A DNA stretch of 32,890 nucleotides, taken from assembly GCA_036823195.1 (NCBI GenBank), contig DAISGI010000027.1:1-32890 (forward strand), in the 5' to 3' direction. A program made the position numbers and the translations under genes. Positions 17,354 to 24,526 of the stretch are shown here, piece by piece. Numbering within the stretch: the stretch's first letter is position 1; each line of letters starts with the position of its first letter. The notes under the pieces are model-generated. The model was given only the letters and a program-made list of their open reading frames with translations. It had not been told where the DNA came from and did not search any database. This DNA is from UBA4874 sp002399435 (lineage in GTDB: Bacteria > Bacillota > Clostridia > Caldicoprobacterales > DTU083).

Positions 17354-17356
17354 ATT

Positions 17357-18367
17357 CTATGCCTCCTGCCTGAGCGCATCATCCACACATTTTCCGGAAT
17401 ACGTTAAAACAAAGATCAATACTGCCGCCGCGCCCAATGTCAGATGGAGAAGCAGCTGCGTGGTATTTTGTGCTTTCAGGCCCGGATCTCCAAAGCCTGC
17501 AAAAAAAAAGGACGGTATCACACCAGGTAAAAAGCCGATGAGCGCATAGACAAAGTACTGCAGCAGGACAAAAAGGAGTGTCCTTTGCATGGATACGCCG
17601 CATAACTTCAAAATAGCGATTTCCTTTCTTTTATGTAAAATCCAGTAATAGGTCAGCGATAATACCGTGAATAATATCATGAGAATCATCATCCCATTCA
17701 CAATCTTCATCTTGTCATTCAGTCGGAAAACACGATCGATACCGGCAGATTCCCGATCCAGCTCCCTGTATTTCACATTGTTCTCCCTGAGTTTGACTTC
17801 CATCCTTTGAAAGGACTTCGTTGTATCCTTTCCGTCCAGGATCCAGACACCTTCGAGAGGTTCTTCCTTTCCTGTGCCATAGTTCAGATATTTCATATAG
17901 TCCAGTTTGCTGGGCTTTTTTATACCAATCACACCGATCACTTCATATTTCCGGTTTTCTGACAAATAAATTGTTTTCCCGCTTGAATCCTTTTGGACTT
18001 CCACATTCTTTCCCACCAGCGCTTTATTGTATTTTGATAAAATATCCTTTTGCTGAAATGTCTTTCCCTTTAAGATAGGGATGGTAAAACGTCCCTCGCT
18101 TATGTATACTTTTTTGGCATGGGCTCCTGCTTCCTGATACAGCACCTCATCTTTTTTCAGGTGAATCTTCAAATCACGGAGAGTCCGGTTTCCTCCGTCC
18201 CCAATTTGAAGGAACCTGGCATTTTCACTGATATATTGATTGCTGATTTTTTCGTATTGATTATATTCAAATATGGAACGCTCAGCCAAAAGAACAGTTA
18301 TACCTGCCAGAAAATAAGCAAAGGCAACCATCCAATTGATTCCTTTTCCCTTTTTCAATCGCTTCAT
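17357..18367 (-). CDS. FtsX/MacB-like ABC permease, half-size (336 aa)
   Basis: This is the first gene of the three-gene exporter operon. The 336-residue product has a helix at about 12-28, an external domain (about 29-225), then helices near 226-246, 265-290 and 310-330. The HKRKEIAILKLCGVSMQRTL segment after helix 2 is the FtsX-type coupling region. GGGAG lies 7 nt before the ATG. The stop is 3 nt before the next start. The predicted promoter at 18512-18539 gives a leader of about 138 nt that contains a 32-nt tandem repeat. Confidence 0.82.
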   Translation of the reverse strand: MKRLKKGKGINWMVAFAYFLAGITVLLAERSIFEYNQYEKISNQYISENARFLQIGDGGNRTLRDLKIHLKKDEVLYQEAGAHAKKVYISEGRFTIPILKGKTFQQKDILSKYNKALVGKNVEVQKDSSGKTIYLSENRKYEVIGVIGIKKPSKLDYMKYLNYGTGKEEPLEGVWILDGKDTTKSFQRMEVKLRENNVKYRELDRESAGIDRVFRLNDKMKIVNGMMILMILFTVLSLTYYWILHKRKEIAILKLCGVSMQRTLLFVLLQYFVYALIGFLPGVIPSFFFAGFGDPGLKAQNTTQLLLHLTLGAAAVLIFVLTYSGKCVDDALRQEA

Positions 18368-18430
18368 TATTATTCTCCCAATGCAATGTTCAGCATGTCA
18401 CGCCTGCATCCAGGCCTTTTGATTCACATA

Positions 18431-18494
18431 CCTGAAAGTAAATGTCCTTAAATCCTGACGTCCCTGAAAGTAAATGTCCTTAAATCCTGACGTC
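18431..18494. repeat. Perfect 32-nt tandem duplication in the exporter operon leader
   Basis: Two identical 32-nt units (18431-18462 and 18463-18494), starting CCTGAAAGTAAATGTCCTTA, abut exactly between the predicted promoter and the first permease gene. The complete identity suggests a recent duplication or active homogenisation. Confidence 0.95.
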
Positions 18495-18511
18495 CGTTTC
18501 TCTCTGTGAAT

Positions 18512-18539
18512 AGTATATCATCAATTTTTTGTTATACAA
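18512..18539 (-). promoter_or_regulatory. Promoter of the two-permease ABC operon
   Basis: On the minus strand TTGTAT (18539-18534), 16 nt, then TATACT (18517-18512). The -35 lies in a short palindrome (TGTTATTGTATAACA), a possible operator. Confidence 0.6.
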
Positions 18540-18559
18540 TAACACAGGATAAAATAAAA

Positions 18560-18600
18560 CAGGACTGCCCTGCAATTCCATATTCCTCAGGGCAGCCCTG
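18560..18600 (-). terminator. Terminator of the TCS/large ABC cluster
   Basis: A 13-bp stem with one mismatch (18560-18572 with 18588-18600, loop 15 nt) is followed on the minus strand by TTTTATTTTATCC. It lies about 90 nt after the permease stop. The rest of the 324-nt spacer holds the neighbouring operon's promoter and leader repeat. Confidence 0.75.
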
Positions 18601-18691
18601 TTCGTGGTTTTTTACCTGTTTTCGGCTTTCTTTTGCCTGCTTTGTTTCCTTTTCCTTGTTTCCTGTCTCACCAGGTGGGAGAACCAGCCCA

Positions 18692-20941
18692 TCATAAATT
18701 ATCCCCTTTCAGGGCATCGATAATATTCTCTTTCTTGACCTTTGAAGTGGAATACAACATGGTGACTCCCACAATGACAAAGATCAGAACGATCGCTGCC
18801 AAATAGCTCTTCCATGGCAGGGCAAAGCCAACCTCATACACATCTTCCTCCATCCTGTGCAGGAAAAAGGAAATTCCGATACTGATTGGCAACCCAAACA
18901 TCAGCGATTTCAGCCCGTAAAAGATACTTTCAAACCGGATCATCCTGTTGAAGCTCCGTGGGGTCATGCCAACCGAGCGCAGCATGGCAAATTCGTGCCG
19001 CCGCAGAGCAATGTTGGTGGTGACGGTGTTGAAAATATTGGCGATGCAGATAAGGCTGATCAGAGTGATAAACCCGTAGATGAAAACACGAAGTACGATA
19101 AGTAGATTCCGTTCGCTCTGTGCCTCAGTAGCGACGTTATAAATATAGGCCCTGCTCGAGAATCCCTGGGTCTTTTCCCGGATCTGTGCATCCACTTTGT
19201 CGGCATTCTCCTTGTCACAGGTCAGGAATAGCTGCTGATAGCTGATATGGCCTTCGGAATCCAGATCCTTGAACTCATCCGGCAGGCTGTCAAAGACCGT
19301 ATTGCTGACCACTCCTTCCACTTCCAGCAGAGGAGAAATAAGAATGCCCATGGGTCTTTGGTCGGTCAGCAGCCCAATCTCCATCTCCACTTTGTGATTT
19401 CCTTCGCTCCCATCTTCCAAATCCTCATCCTCAGGGGAAAAGTGCAGGAAATCCCCCGGTTTCATATCCAGAAGCTCCCCTCCGGTACGTTTTCCATTGA
19501 CATAGGTCTGCCCATAATTGATCAGAATCATCCGCGGATGCTCCGGATCCCGATATTCCCCAGGGTCCACGCCCAATTCAGCAGTATACCGGTCAAAGCT
19601 CTCATCATCCAGACAGGCAAGCTTGATCCTGAAATCCTTGATTTCATCCTTATCATAAACCCGATGCACCAGCTTCGAAAGCTTTGCATCCTTTATTGGG
19701 TAGGAACCGACGGTTTCTTTCATCTGAGTGGTTTCCTTTACGTCCTTCAGAGCAGCAATTTCCTGATTGATCTGTTGGATTCCCTGCCCTGCACTACTAT
19801 AGGATACCATCAGATCATAATTTACGCCGGTTTGCATATAGCCTCCGCTTCTTCCCAGAGCTTCTGCATAATAGGAAACCGTCAGAAACAGCACCAGACT
19901 GATGGTAAGCGATATCACAGTGGAACGGTATTTTTTCCGGCTGCGCTTCAAATTCTTCAAGGCGATTTCCCCTTCAAAACCAAACAGAGCGTGGGTCAGC
20001 CGGGATGTCTTTACCGATTTGCGGGTCAAATGCACCTCTTTGGTCTGGCGGATCGCATCAATAGGCATAATCTTCGATGCCCGCCGGGCAGGAACCCACA
20101 CCGAAACAAAGATGGTCAAAGCGGCCAATACGGCAGCTGCCACAATGGACGGAAGGGATACATGCAGCGCAAGTCCGGCTTCGGAGGAAAAGTTGGAAAA
20201 GCTGTTCAACAGCGGCCGGATGGCGGAAAGGGTAATGCCGATGCCGGCAATCCCGGCAAAAATCCCCAGGGGAATCCCGACAACGCCAAGGAGGAATCCT
20301 TCAAAATAGACACTGCGGCGCTTCTGCTGCTTTGTGGCGCCTACACTGGCCAGCATTCCCAGCTGACTGACCCGCTCGGAGATGGAAATGGCAAATGCGT
20401 TGTAAATAAGCGATACGGAAGCCACCATAATAATGATCAGGAATATCGAAGCGAACCCATATATCGCATTCTGCGCAGAGTCATTTGCAACGATGCCACT
20501 GTAACGCAAAAGCTCCCTGTTATATTTCACATGAGTATCATCCAGGCCAATGCTTTTCACAATTTTTCCCACATCATGGAAAAAGCTGCGGCTCAGCCTT
20601 CCTGCCGTCAGGGTAACGGTGACTTTGTCCTCCGGACGCAGCGCCTCCTTGTCCAGACGGGTAATGGAAGTATACCCCGGGGCAGAAATGGGCTCAAACC
20701 CGGGTCGTTCCATGATCCCTGCCACTACATATGTGCGGGTCTGTTCCGGAACGAAAGTTTCGTACGGGCTTTCTCCCTTTTCCTGATCCGATTGGCTCTG
20801 ATAGGGAACGGACTGGTCCAGGACGCCCCCATTCGAAGCATCCGAACTCTTACGCTTTCCAATCTGGAAGGAAACGGTGTCCCCCACATGGTACTCCACA
20901 CCGCCGTTGGTCTTCAGATGCTCCGGCAGCACAAGCTCCCC
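18692..20941 (-). CDS. Large FtsX-type ABC permease, antimicrobial-peptide/macrolide type (5' end lost in gap)
   Basis: About 749 residues remain. From the gap: part of an external domain (GELVLPEHLK onward), three helices with an FtsX segment (ISERVSQLGMLASVGATKQQ), a fourth helix after ALKNLKRSRKKYRST, a second external domain, then three helices with a second FtsX segment (LRRHEFAMLRSVGMTPRSF). This duplicated layout is known from peptide-antibiotic and MacB-like transporters with long permeases. The missing N terminus should include the first helix and about 120 residues. The ATPase upstream and the two-component system before that suggest response to an envelope-active compound, as in Bce-type modules, though the duplicated external domains differ from BceB. 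Confidence 0.85.
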   Translation of the reverse strand, partial: GELVLPEHLKTNGGVEYHVGDTVSFQIGKRKSSDASNGGVLDQSVPYQSQSDQEKGESPYETFVPEQTRTYVVAGIMERPGFEPISAPGYTSITRLDKEALRPEDKVTVTLTAGRLSRSFFHDVGKIVKSIGLDDTHVKYNRELLRYSGIVANDSAQNAIYGFASIFLIIIMVASVSLIYNAFAISISERVSQLGMLASVGATKQQKRRSVYFEGFLLGVVGIPLGIFAGIAGIGITLSAIRPLLNSFSNFSSEAGLALHVSLPSIVAAAVLAALTIFVSVWVPARRASKIMPIDAIRQTKEVHLTRKSVKTSRLTHALFGFEGEIALKNLKRSRKKYRSTVISLTISLVLFLTVSYYAEALGRSGGYMQTGVNYDLMVSYSSAGQGIQQINQEIAALKDVKETTQMKETVGSYPIKDAKLSKLVHRVYDKDEIKDFRIKLACLDDESFDRYTAELGVDPGEYRDPEHPRMILINYGQTYVNGKRTGGELLDMKPGDFLHFSPEDEDLEDGSEGNHKVEMEIGLLTDQRPMGILISPLLEVEGVVSNTVFDSLPDEFKDLDSEGHISYQQLFLTCDKENADKVDAQIREKTQGFSSRAYIYNVATEAQSERNLLIVLRVFIYGFITLISLICIANIFNTVTTNIALRRHEFAMLRSVGMTPRSFNRMIRFESIFYGLKSLMFGLPISIGISFFLHRMEEDVYEVGFALPWKSYLAAIVLIFVIVGVTMLYSTSKVKKENIIDALKGDNL

Positions 20942-21041
20942 NNNNNNNNNNNNNNNNNNNNNNNNNNNNNNNNNNNNNNNNNNNNNNNNNNNNNNNNNNN
21001 NNNNNNNNNNNNNNNNNNNNNNNNNNNNNNNNNNNNNNNNN
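20942..21041. other. Assembly gap (100 N) between ATPase and permease genes
   Basis: Exactly 100 N. The frame reads through by chance and gives an apparent 1000-residue fusion, but the flanking sequences are the end of an ATPase and the middle of a permease external domain. The real missing sequence must hold the ATPase end and the first permease helix, so it is likely several hundred bases rather than 100. Confidence 0.97.
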
Positions 21042-21694
21042 CGTCCGTCTTCAATGGAAATGACACGATCCGCCTGAAGCGCAATGTTCGTATCATGGGT
21101 AATCAGAATCAGGGTCTGATAATACTTTTCATTGGACATACGCAGCAGATGCACAATATCCGCGCTGTTGGCACTGTCCAGATTTCCGGTGGGCTCATCC
21201 GCCAGCATCAGAGCCGGATTGTTGATCAGGGCCCGGCCAATGGAAACGCGCTGCTGCTGACCGCCGGAAAGCTGATTGGGCAGATGATGGACACGATCGC
21301 TGATATTCAGGGTGCCCAGCATCTCAGCAAGTCTCTTTTTATCCGGCTTTCTTCCATCCAGCAGCAGGGGCAGCGTGATGTTTTCCTCCACATCCAATAC
21401 CGGAATGAGATTGTAGAACTGATAAATCAATCCCACCTGCCGTCTCCGGAAAATGGCCAGCTTGGTTTCATCCAGCTGATAAATATCGGTGCCTTCGAGA
21501 AATACTTTCCCCGAAGTGGGACGATCCACGCCGCCCAGAATATGAAGAAGTGTGGATTTGCCGGATCCGGACGGACCAATAATGGCGACAAATTCGCCTT
21601 TGTTCACCGTAAAGCTCACATTATCCAGGGCACGGACCTTTGCTTCCCCGCGTCCATATGTTTTTGTCAGGTTTTCCACCCGAAGGATTTCCAA
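21042..21694 (-). CDS. ABC transporter ATP-binding protein paired with the large permease (3' end lost in gap)
   Basis: This cytoplasmic ATPase of the LolD/BceA group has Walker A GPSGSGKST near residues 39-47, Q-loop IYQFYNLIP, signature LSGGQQQR and Walker B LMLADEPTGNLD, and reads to VISIEDG, about ten residues short of the usual end. The start is a TTG at 21694 with GGGGAGG about 9 nt upstream and no ATG alternative. The upstream spacer carries a direct repeat that could bind the neighbouring response regulator. It is co-oriented with the TCS genes, with 222 nt between the kinase stop and this start. Confidence 0.92.
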
Positions 21695-21803
21695 AATATT
21701 TTACCTCCCCACGCAAAGCAGTTTTCCGATACAAAATCATCTTCTGCAGTCTGCGCTTATTTTTTTCTCCCCATGGGATCTGGCATTATTTTAAAACCTG
21801 CAT

Positions 21804-21819
21804 GTGACAATCCGGTGAC
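21804..21819 (-). promoter_or_regulatory. Candidate response-regulator site: GTCAC direct repeat with 11-bp period
   Basis: On the minus strand GTCAC occurs twice with 6 nt between (11-bp period), the geometry bound by OmpR/PhoB-type dimers. The second copy overlaps a possible -35 TTGTCA, about 110 nt before the ATPase start. The promoter's -10 is weak (TAATGC), as expected for an activated promoter. No direct proof. Confidence 0.45.
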
Positions 21820-21821
21820 TA

Positions 21822-21925
21822 TCCAAAATGTTTTTGATTTTTAGAAACCTGCTTCCAGTCGTATCGCTGCTATAAAATATCCCATCATACTCCAAAATAT
21901 TTCTGATTTCTGAAGCCTACTTCTT
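21822..21925. repeat. Imperfect 35-nt direct repeat spanning the kinase 3' end
   Basis: Segments 21822-21856 and 21891-21925, offset 69 nt, both start TCCAAAAT and match at about 27 of 35 positions. The second copy includes the last codons and stop of the sensor kinase, so the first looks like a decayed duplicate of that end. Confidence 0.5.
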
Positions 21926-22915
21926 CGGAAAACGCAGAATGAATTCCGCTCCGCCCTCCAAGGCATTTTTGGCGCCCAGGGTGCCGCCCTGTGCCTGCAC
22001 AATGGATTTTGCCATGGCCAACCCAATCCCCACGCTGTTGTCGGCGGAGCTTTTTCCTTTATAAAAGCGGTCGAAAAGATAAGGCAGATCCGCTTTGTCG
22101 ATTCCCGGACCACTGTCCCGGACCTTGATTTCCGTAAACAGAACATTGGAAGAAGCGAAAACATGGATTTCGCCACCCACCGGTGTATGCTCCGTACAGT
22201 TCTTCAGAATGTTGGTCAGCGCTTCCGCCGTCCAGTTTTCATCACAGGACAGGGTCCCTTTCCCTGCCTGAACGGAAACGGTCTGCTCCTTTAGCTCCAT
22301 GGAGATCCGTATCGGATAAAAAGCTTTTTCAATCAGGCGGGAAAGCGGAACAGGGGTGGACCGGAAGGAAACCGATTCCGCATCCAGCCGGGAAATCGTA
22401 AGCAGCGCATTGGTTAGCCATGTCAGGCGTTTCAGCTGCAGCTGCAGCTGTGCTGTAAATTCGTTTCGCCGGCTCTCATCCAGATTACTGTCCTCCAATA
22501 ACTCCGTCATGACGGACATGGAAGTCAGCGGCGTCTTGAACTGATGGGAGATATCGGACAGGGCATCCGCCAACTGCAGCTTGTCCCTCTTCAGTTGTTC
22601 GCTTCTCTCATTCAGGGACACTGTCACCTTGTAAATTTCGCTTTTCAGGATGGACAGTTCGCCTTCCTCGTTATCCGGAAGCTCCAGTGCATATTCCCCG
22701 TCATTCACCCGCTTCAGATAATCCGCCAGAGCAGAAAGCTGTCGGTATTGTCTCCGGACAAACATTAAAAAAAGGATGTCCAGCAGCAGGCAGCCGGCCC
22801 CGGCTGCCACAGCTGCAATCGGTGAAAAAGCATGGGCGATAACAACGGCTGCCATCGTAATGAGCAGCATAATGCACAGCAATTTTCTGATTTCCCGGTT
22901 TCGCAGCCATTTCAT
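21917..22915 (-). CDS. Sensor histidine kinase, short-loop (intramembrane-sensing-like) type
   Basis: This 332-residue membrane kinase has two N-terminal helices (about 12-30 and 33-53) with almost no external loop, a HAMP-like linker, H-box SDISHQFKTPL (phospho-accepting His124), N-box NILKN (235-239), G1 DSGPGID (267-273) and G2 GIGLAMAK (296-303). Kinases of this layout in Bacillota often sense envelope stress through a partner ABC transporter, which fits the ATPase/permease pair downstream. ATG 22915 has CGGAG 9 nt upstream; a TTG one codon earlier is also in frame. The regulator gene precedes it by 57 nt. Confidence 0.92.
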   Translation of the reverse strand: MKWLRNREIRKLLCIMLLITMAAVVIAHAFSPIAAVAAGAGCLLLDILFLMFVRRQYRQLSALADYLKRVNDGEYALELPDNEEGELSILKSEIYKVTVSLNERSEQLKRDKLQLADALSDISHQFKTPLTSMSVMTELLEDSNLDESRRNEFTAQLQLQLKRLTWLTNALLTISRLDAESVSFRSTPVPLSRLIEKAFYPIRISMELKEQTVSVQAGKGTLSCDENWTAEALTNILKNCTEHTPVGGEIHVFASSNVLFTEIKVRDSGPGIDKADLPYLFDRFYKGKSSADNSVGIGLAMAKSIVQAQGGTLGAKNALEGGAEFILRFPKK

Positions 22916-22972
22916 CAAATCTTTCTCCGCCTCTTTCCGACCACTGCCTTCAGTGGCATGAACCGCGTTCAG

Positions 22973-23647
22973 CTAGTCTCCCATCCGGTACCCCATCCCG
23001 CGAACCGTCTGAAGCAGCACGGGATGCTGAGGATCCTCCTCAATCTTTTCCCGCAGTCGTTTGATGTATACCGTAAGCGTATTGTCATTTACAAAGTCCC
23101 CGCCTGCATCCCAGATTTCTTCCAGCAGCTGTCTGCGGGTAAGAAGCTGTCCCCGGTTTGTGGCAAACGTCTGCAGCAGCCGATATTCCAAAGCAGTCAG
23201 GGGGATTTCCGTACCATTTTTCATCACGATGCCCTTACTCGTATCAATGGTAAGCCCGTTCATACGGATGATGTCCCTTTCGTCCCCCCCTGCACGGCGC
23301 AGTACGGTGCGGACCCGGGATAAAAGCTCCCGCAGGCGGAAGGGTTTGGCAATATAATCATCGGCGCCCATATCCAGGCCCTTTACAACATTGGACTCCT
23401 CATTGAATACGGTAAGAAAAATAATGGGGGTATCCGAAACCTTTTTGATCTCCCTGCAGAGGTCATAACCATTTCCATCCGGAAGGGACACATCCAGAAT
23501 GGCCAGATCAAAATCCTGTATTTTGATTTTCTTCTGCGCGGAAACGGTATCCCGGCAGGTCGTTACTCCGTAGCCTTCTTCCCGCAGGGCATAGGAAAGC
23601 CCCATAATAATGGTGTTGTCATCCTCCACCAGTAAAATCTGCTGCAC
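22973..23647 (-). CDS. OmpR-family response regulator
   Basis: This 224-residue regulator has a receiver domain (acidic pair after LLVED, phospho-acceptor Asp52 in LAILDVSLPDG, Thr79, Lys101 in YIAKPF) and a C-terminal winged helix (LTALEYRLLQTFATNRGQLLT, VYIKRLREKIEED, VRGMGYRMG). Start: GTG 23647, giving VQQILLVEDD, with AAGGGAG 12 nt upstream. The frame stays open 58 codons further up, but that part contains the predicted promoter and does not resemble a regulator. The likely target is the downstream ABC pair. Confidence 0.92.
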   Translation of the reverse strand: MQQILLVEDDNTIIMGLSYALREEGYGVTTCRDTVSAQKKIKIQDFDLAILDVSLPDGNGYDLCREIKKVSDTPIIFLTVFNEESNVVKGLDMGADDYIAKPFRLRELLSRVRTVLRRAGGDERDIIRMNGLTIDTSKGIVMKNGTEIPLTALEYRLLQTFATNRGQLLTRRQLLEEIWDAGGDFVNDNTLTVYIKRLREKIEEDPQHPVLLQTVRGMGYRMGD

Positions 23648-23690
23648 GATCCGCTCACACTCCCTTTTCAGCAAATCAATGTTTAACCAC

Positions 23691-23719
23691 ATAATATCCG
23701 AAACACATTGCTTCGTCAA
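23691..23719 (-). promoter_or_regulatory. Promoter of the two-component system
   Basis: On the minus strand TTGACG (23719-23714), 17 nt, TATTAT (23696-23691), giving a start near 23684, about 37 nt before the GTG start. It supports the short form of the regulator. Confidence 0.65.
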
Positions 23720-23825
23720 TTGCATTGGACAGCAGACCATAAAATACTGCCTGCTGTCTTTCATGCTTCCCATCTCTATCGTGGCCCAATGGATGGGTCC
23801 TTCCCAAATAACCTGCAGCACAGCA

Positions 23826-23854
23826 TTGACAATTATGTATAGTAGCTATACAAT
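23826..23854 (+). promoter_or_regulatory. Promoter of marR-MATE with embedded palindromic operator
   Basis: TTGACA (23826-23831), 17 nt, TACAAT (23849-23854). Inside it lies a perfect inverted repeat TGTATAG-TAG-CTATACA (23836-23852) that covers the spacer and part of the -10. A 17-bp palindrome at that place is typical of a MarR repressor site, so autoregulation of the downstream marR gene is the natural reading. Confidence 0.75.
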
Positions 23855-23860
23855 TGGACC

Positions 23861-23970
23861 ATTGACCGATTCATTGAATGAACCGATTCATGATATCGAT
23901 TCATTGTATTAACCGATCCATGATACCAATTCATTGAATTGACTATTCATGATACTGATTCATTGAATGG
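23861..23970. repeat. 30-nt tandem repeats in the marR leader
   Basis: Three units (23881-23910, 23911-23940, 23941-23970) share the pattern ACCGATTCATGATA followed by GATTCATTGAAT with several substitutions; a partial unit (23861-23880) precedes. Each contains ATTCATTGAAT or a close variant, itself a short palindrome. The array fills much of the leader between the promoter and the start. No gene is seen elsewhere in the 362-nt interval. Confidence 0.85.
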
Positions 23971-24009
23971 ATTGATTCACTGACCGGCAAATACCTGGGG
24001 GTGACGATT

Positions 24010-24495
24010 TTGAGCATCAGTGAGCTTCTGCTGGACGTGATCAGCGAGTTTTATGAAACAGACAACCGGGCAACGACATTCGGTACCGGTACAGAACTTT
24101 ATCACTCGGAGATCCATATGCTCCAATGTATCGCAGACCATCCTGCCCTGCACATCTCCGGCCTTGCACGCCTTCTGGAGGTGACGCGCGGAGCGGCATC
24201 GCAAACTGCCAAAAGGCTGGAACGAAAAGAAATGATTGTGAAGAAAGCCAGCCCGGAGAATGAGAAAATGGTTGTGCTGCGGTTAACCATAAAAGGAATT
24301 ATTGCAGTGGAGCATCATAAAAAGGCACATGAGCATTACGATGCGATAATTGGTAAAGTTCTGAAGGAAGCCAAACCGGATCAGATAAACTTTCTGGCGG
24401 ATTTTTTACGGGAATTTGAAAAAAGCCTGAAAGAAGAGAAAGGGCAGAGAACAACAGGAAGCAATAAAAAGTTCCCGGGAACCAATGAAAATTGA
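24010..24495 (+). CDS. MarR-family transcriptional regulator
   Basis: This 161-residue regulator has the MarR winged helix: HSEIHMLQCIADHPALHISGL, recognition region LLEVTRGAASQTAKRLERKEMI (about 55-76), and a wing KKASPENEKMVVLRLTIKG. The C-terminal helix is long and Lys/Glu-rich. Start choice: TTG 24010 has GGGGGTGA about 5 nt upstream; the in-frame GTG at 24001 lies inside that ribosome site. The gene is followed after 31 nt by a MATE pump. It probably represses its own operon through the palindrome at 23836-23852, relieved by a pump substrate or related ligand; this is family-based inference. Confidence 0.9.
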   Translation: MSISELLLDVISEFYETDNRATTFGTGTELYHSEIHMLQCIADHPALHISGLARLLEVTRGAASQTAKRLERKEMIVKKASPENEKMVVLRLTIKGIIAVEHHKKAHEHYDAIIGKVLKEAKPDQINFLADFLREFEKSLKEEKGQRTTGSNKKFPGTNEN

Positions 24496-24526
24496 TTTGT
24501 AAAGATCCGGAAGAGGGAGACGAAGA

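Noticed and set aside
18692..21694. A single 1000-residue ATPase-permease fusion protein
   Set aside because: The frame only continues because 100 N happen to read through; the flanking parts are incomplete ends of two separate proteins.
19247..21844. An 865-codon open frame on the plus strand
   Set aside because: It lies antisense to the ABC permease and ATPase, crosses the N run, and its translation shows no family features; it is a shadow of the coding strand.
23648..23821. A 58-residue N-terminal extension of the response regulator
   Set aside because: It has no regulator-like sequence, and a TTGACG/TATTAT promoter lies inside it; the GTG start at 23647 fits the receiver domain.
23861..23970. 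CRISPR-like array
   Set aside because: The repeat units abut with no unique spacers, differ from each other, and no cas gene is near; the same holds for the other tandem repeats in the window.
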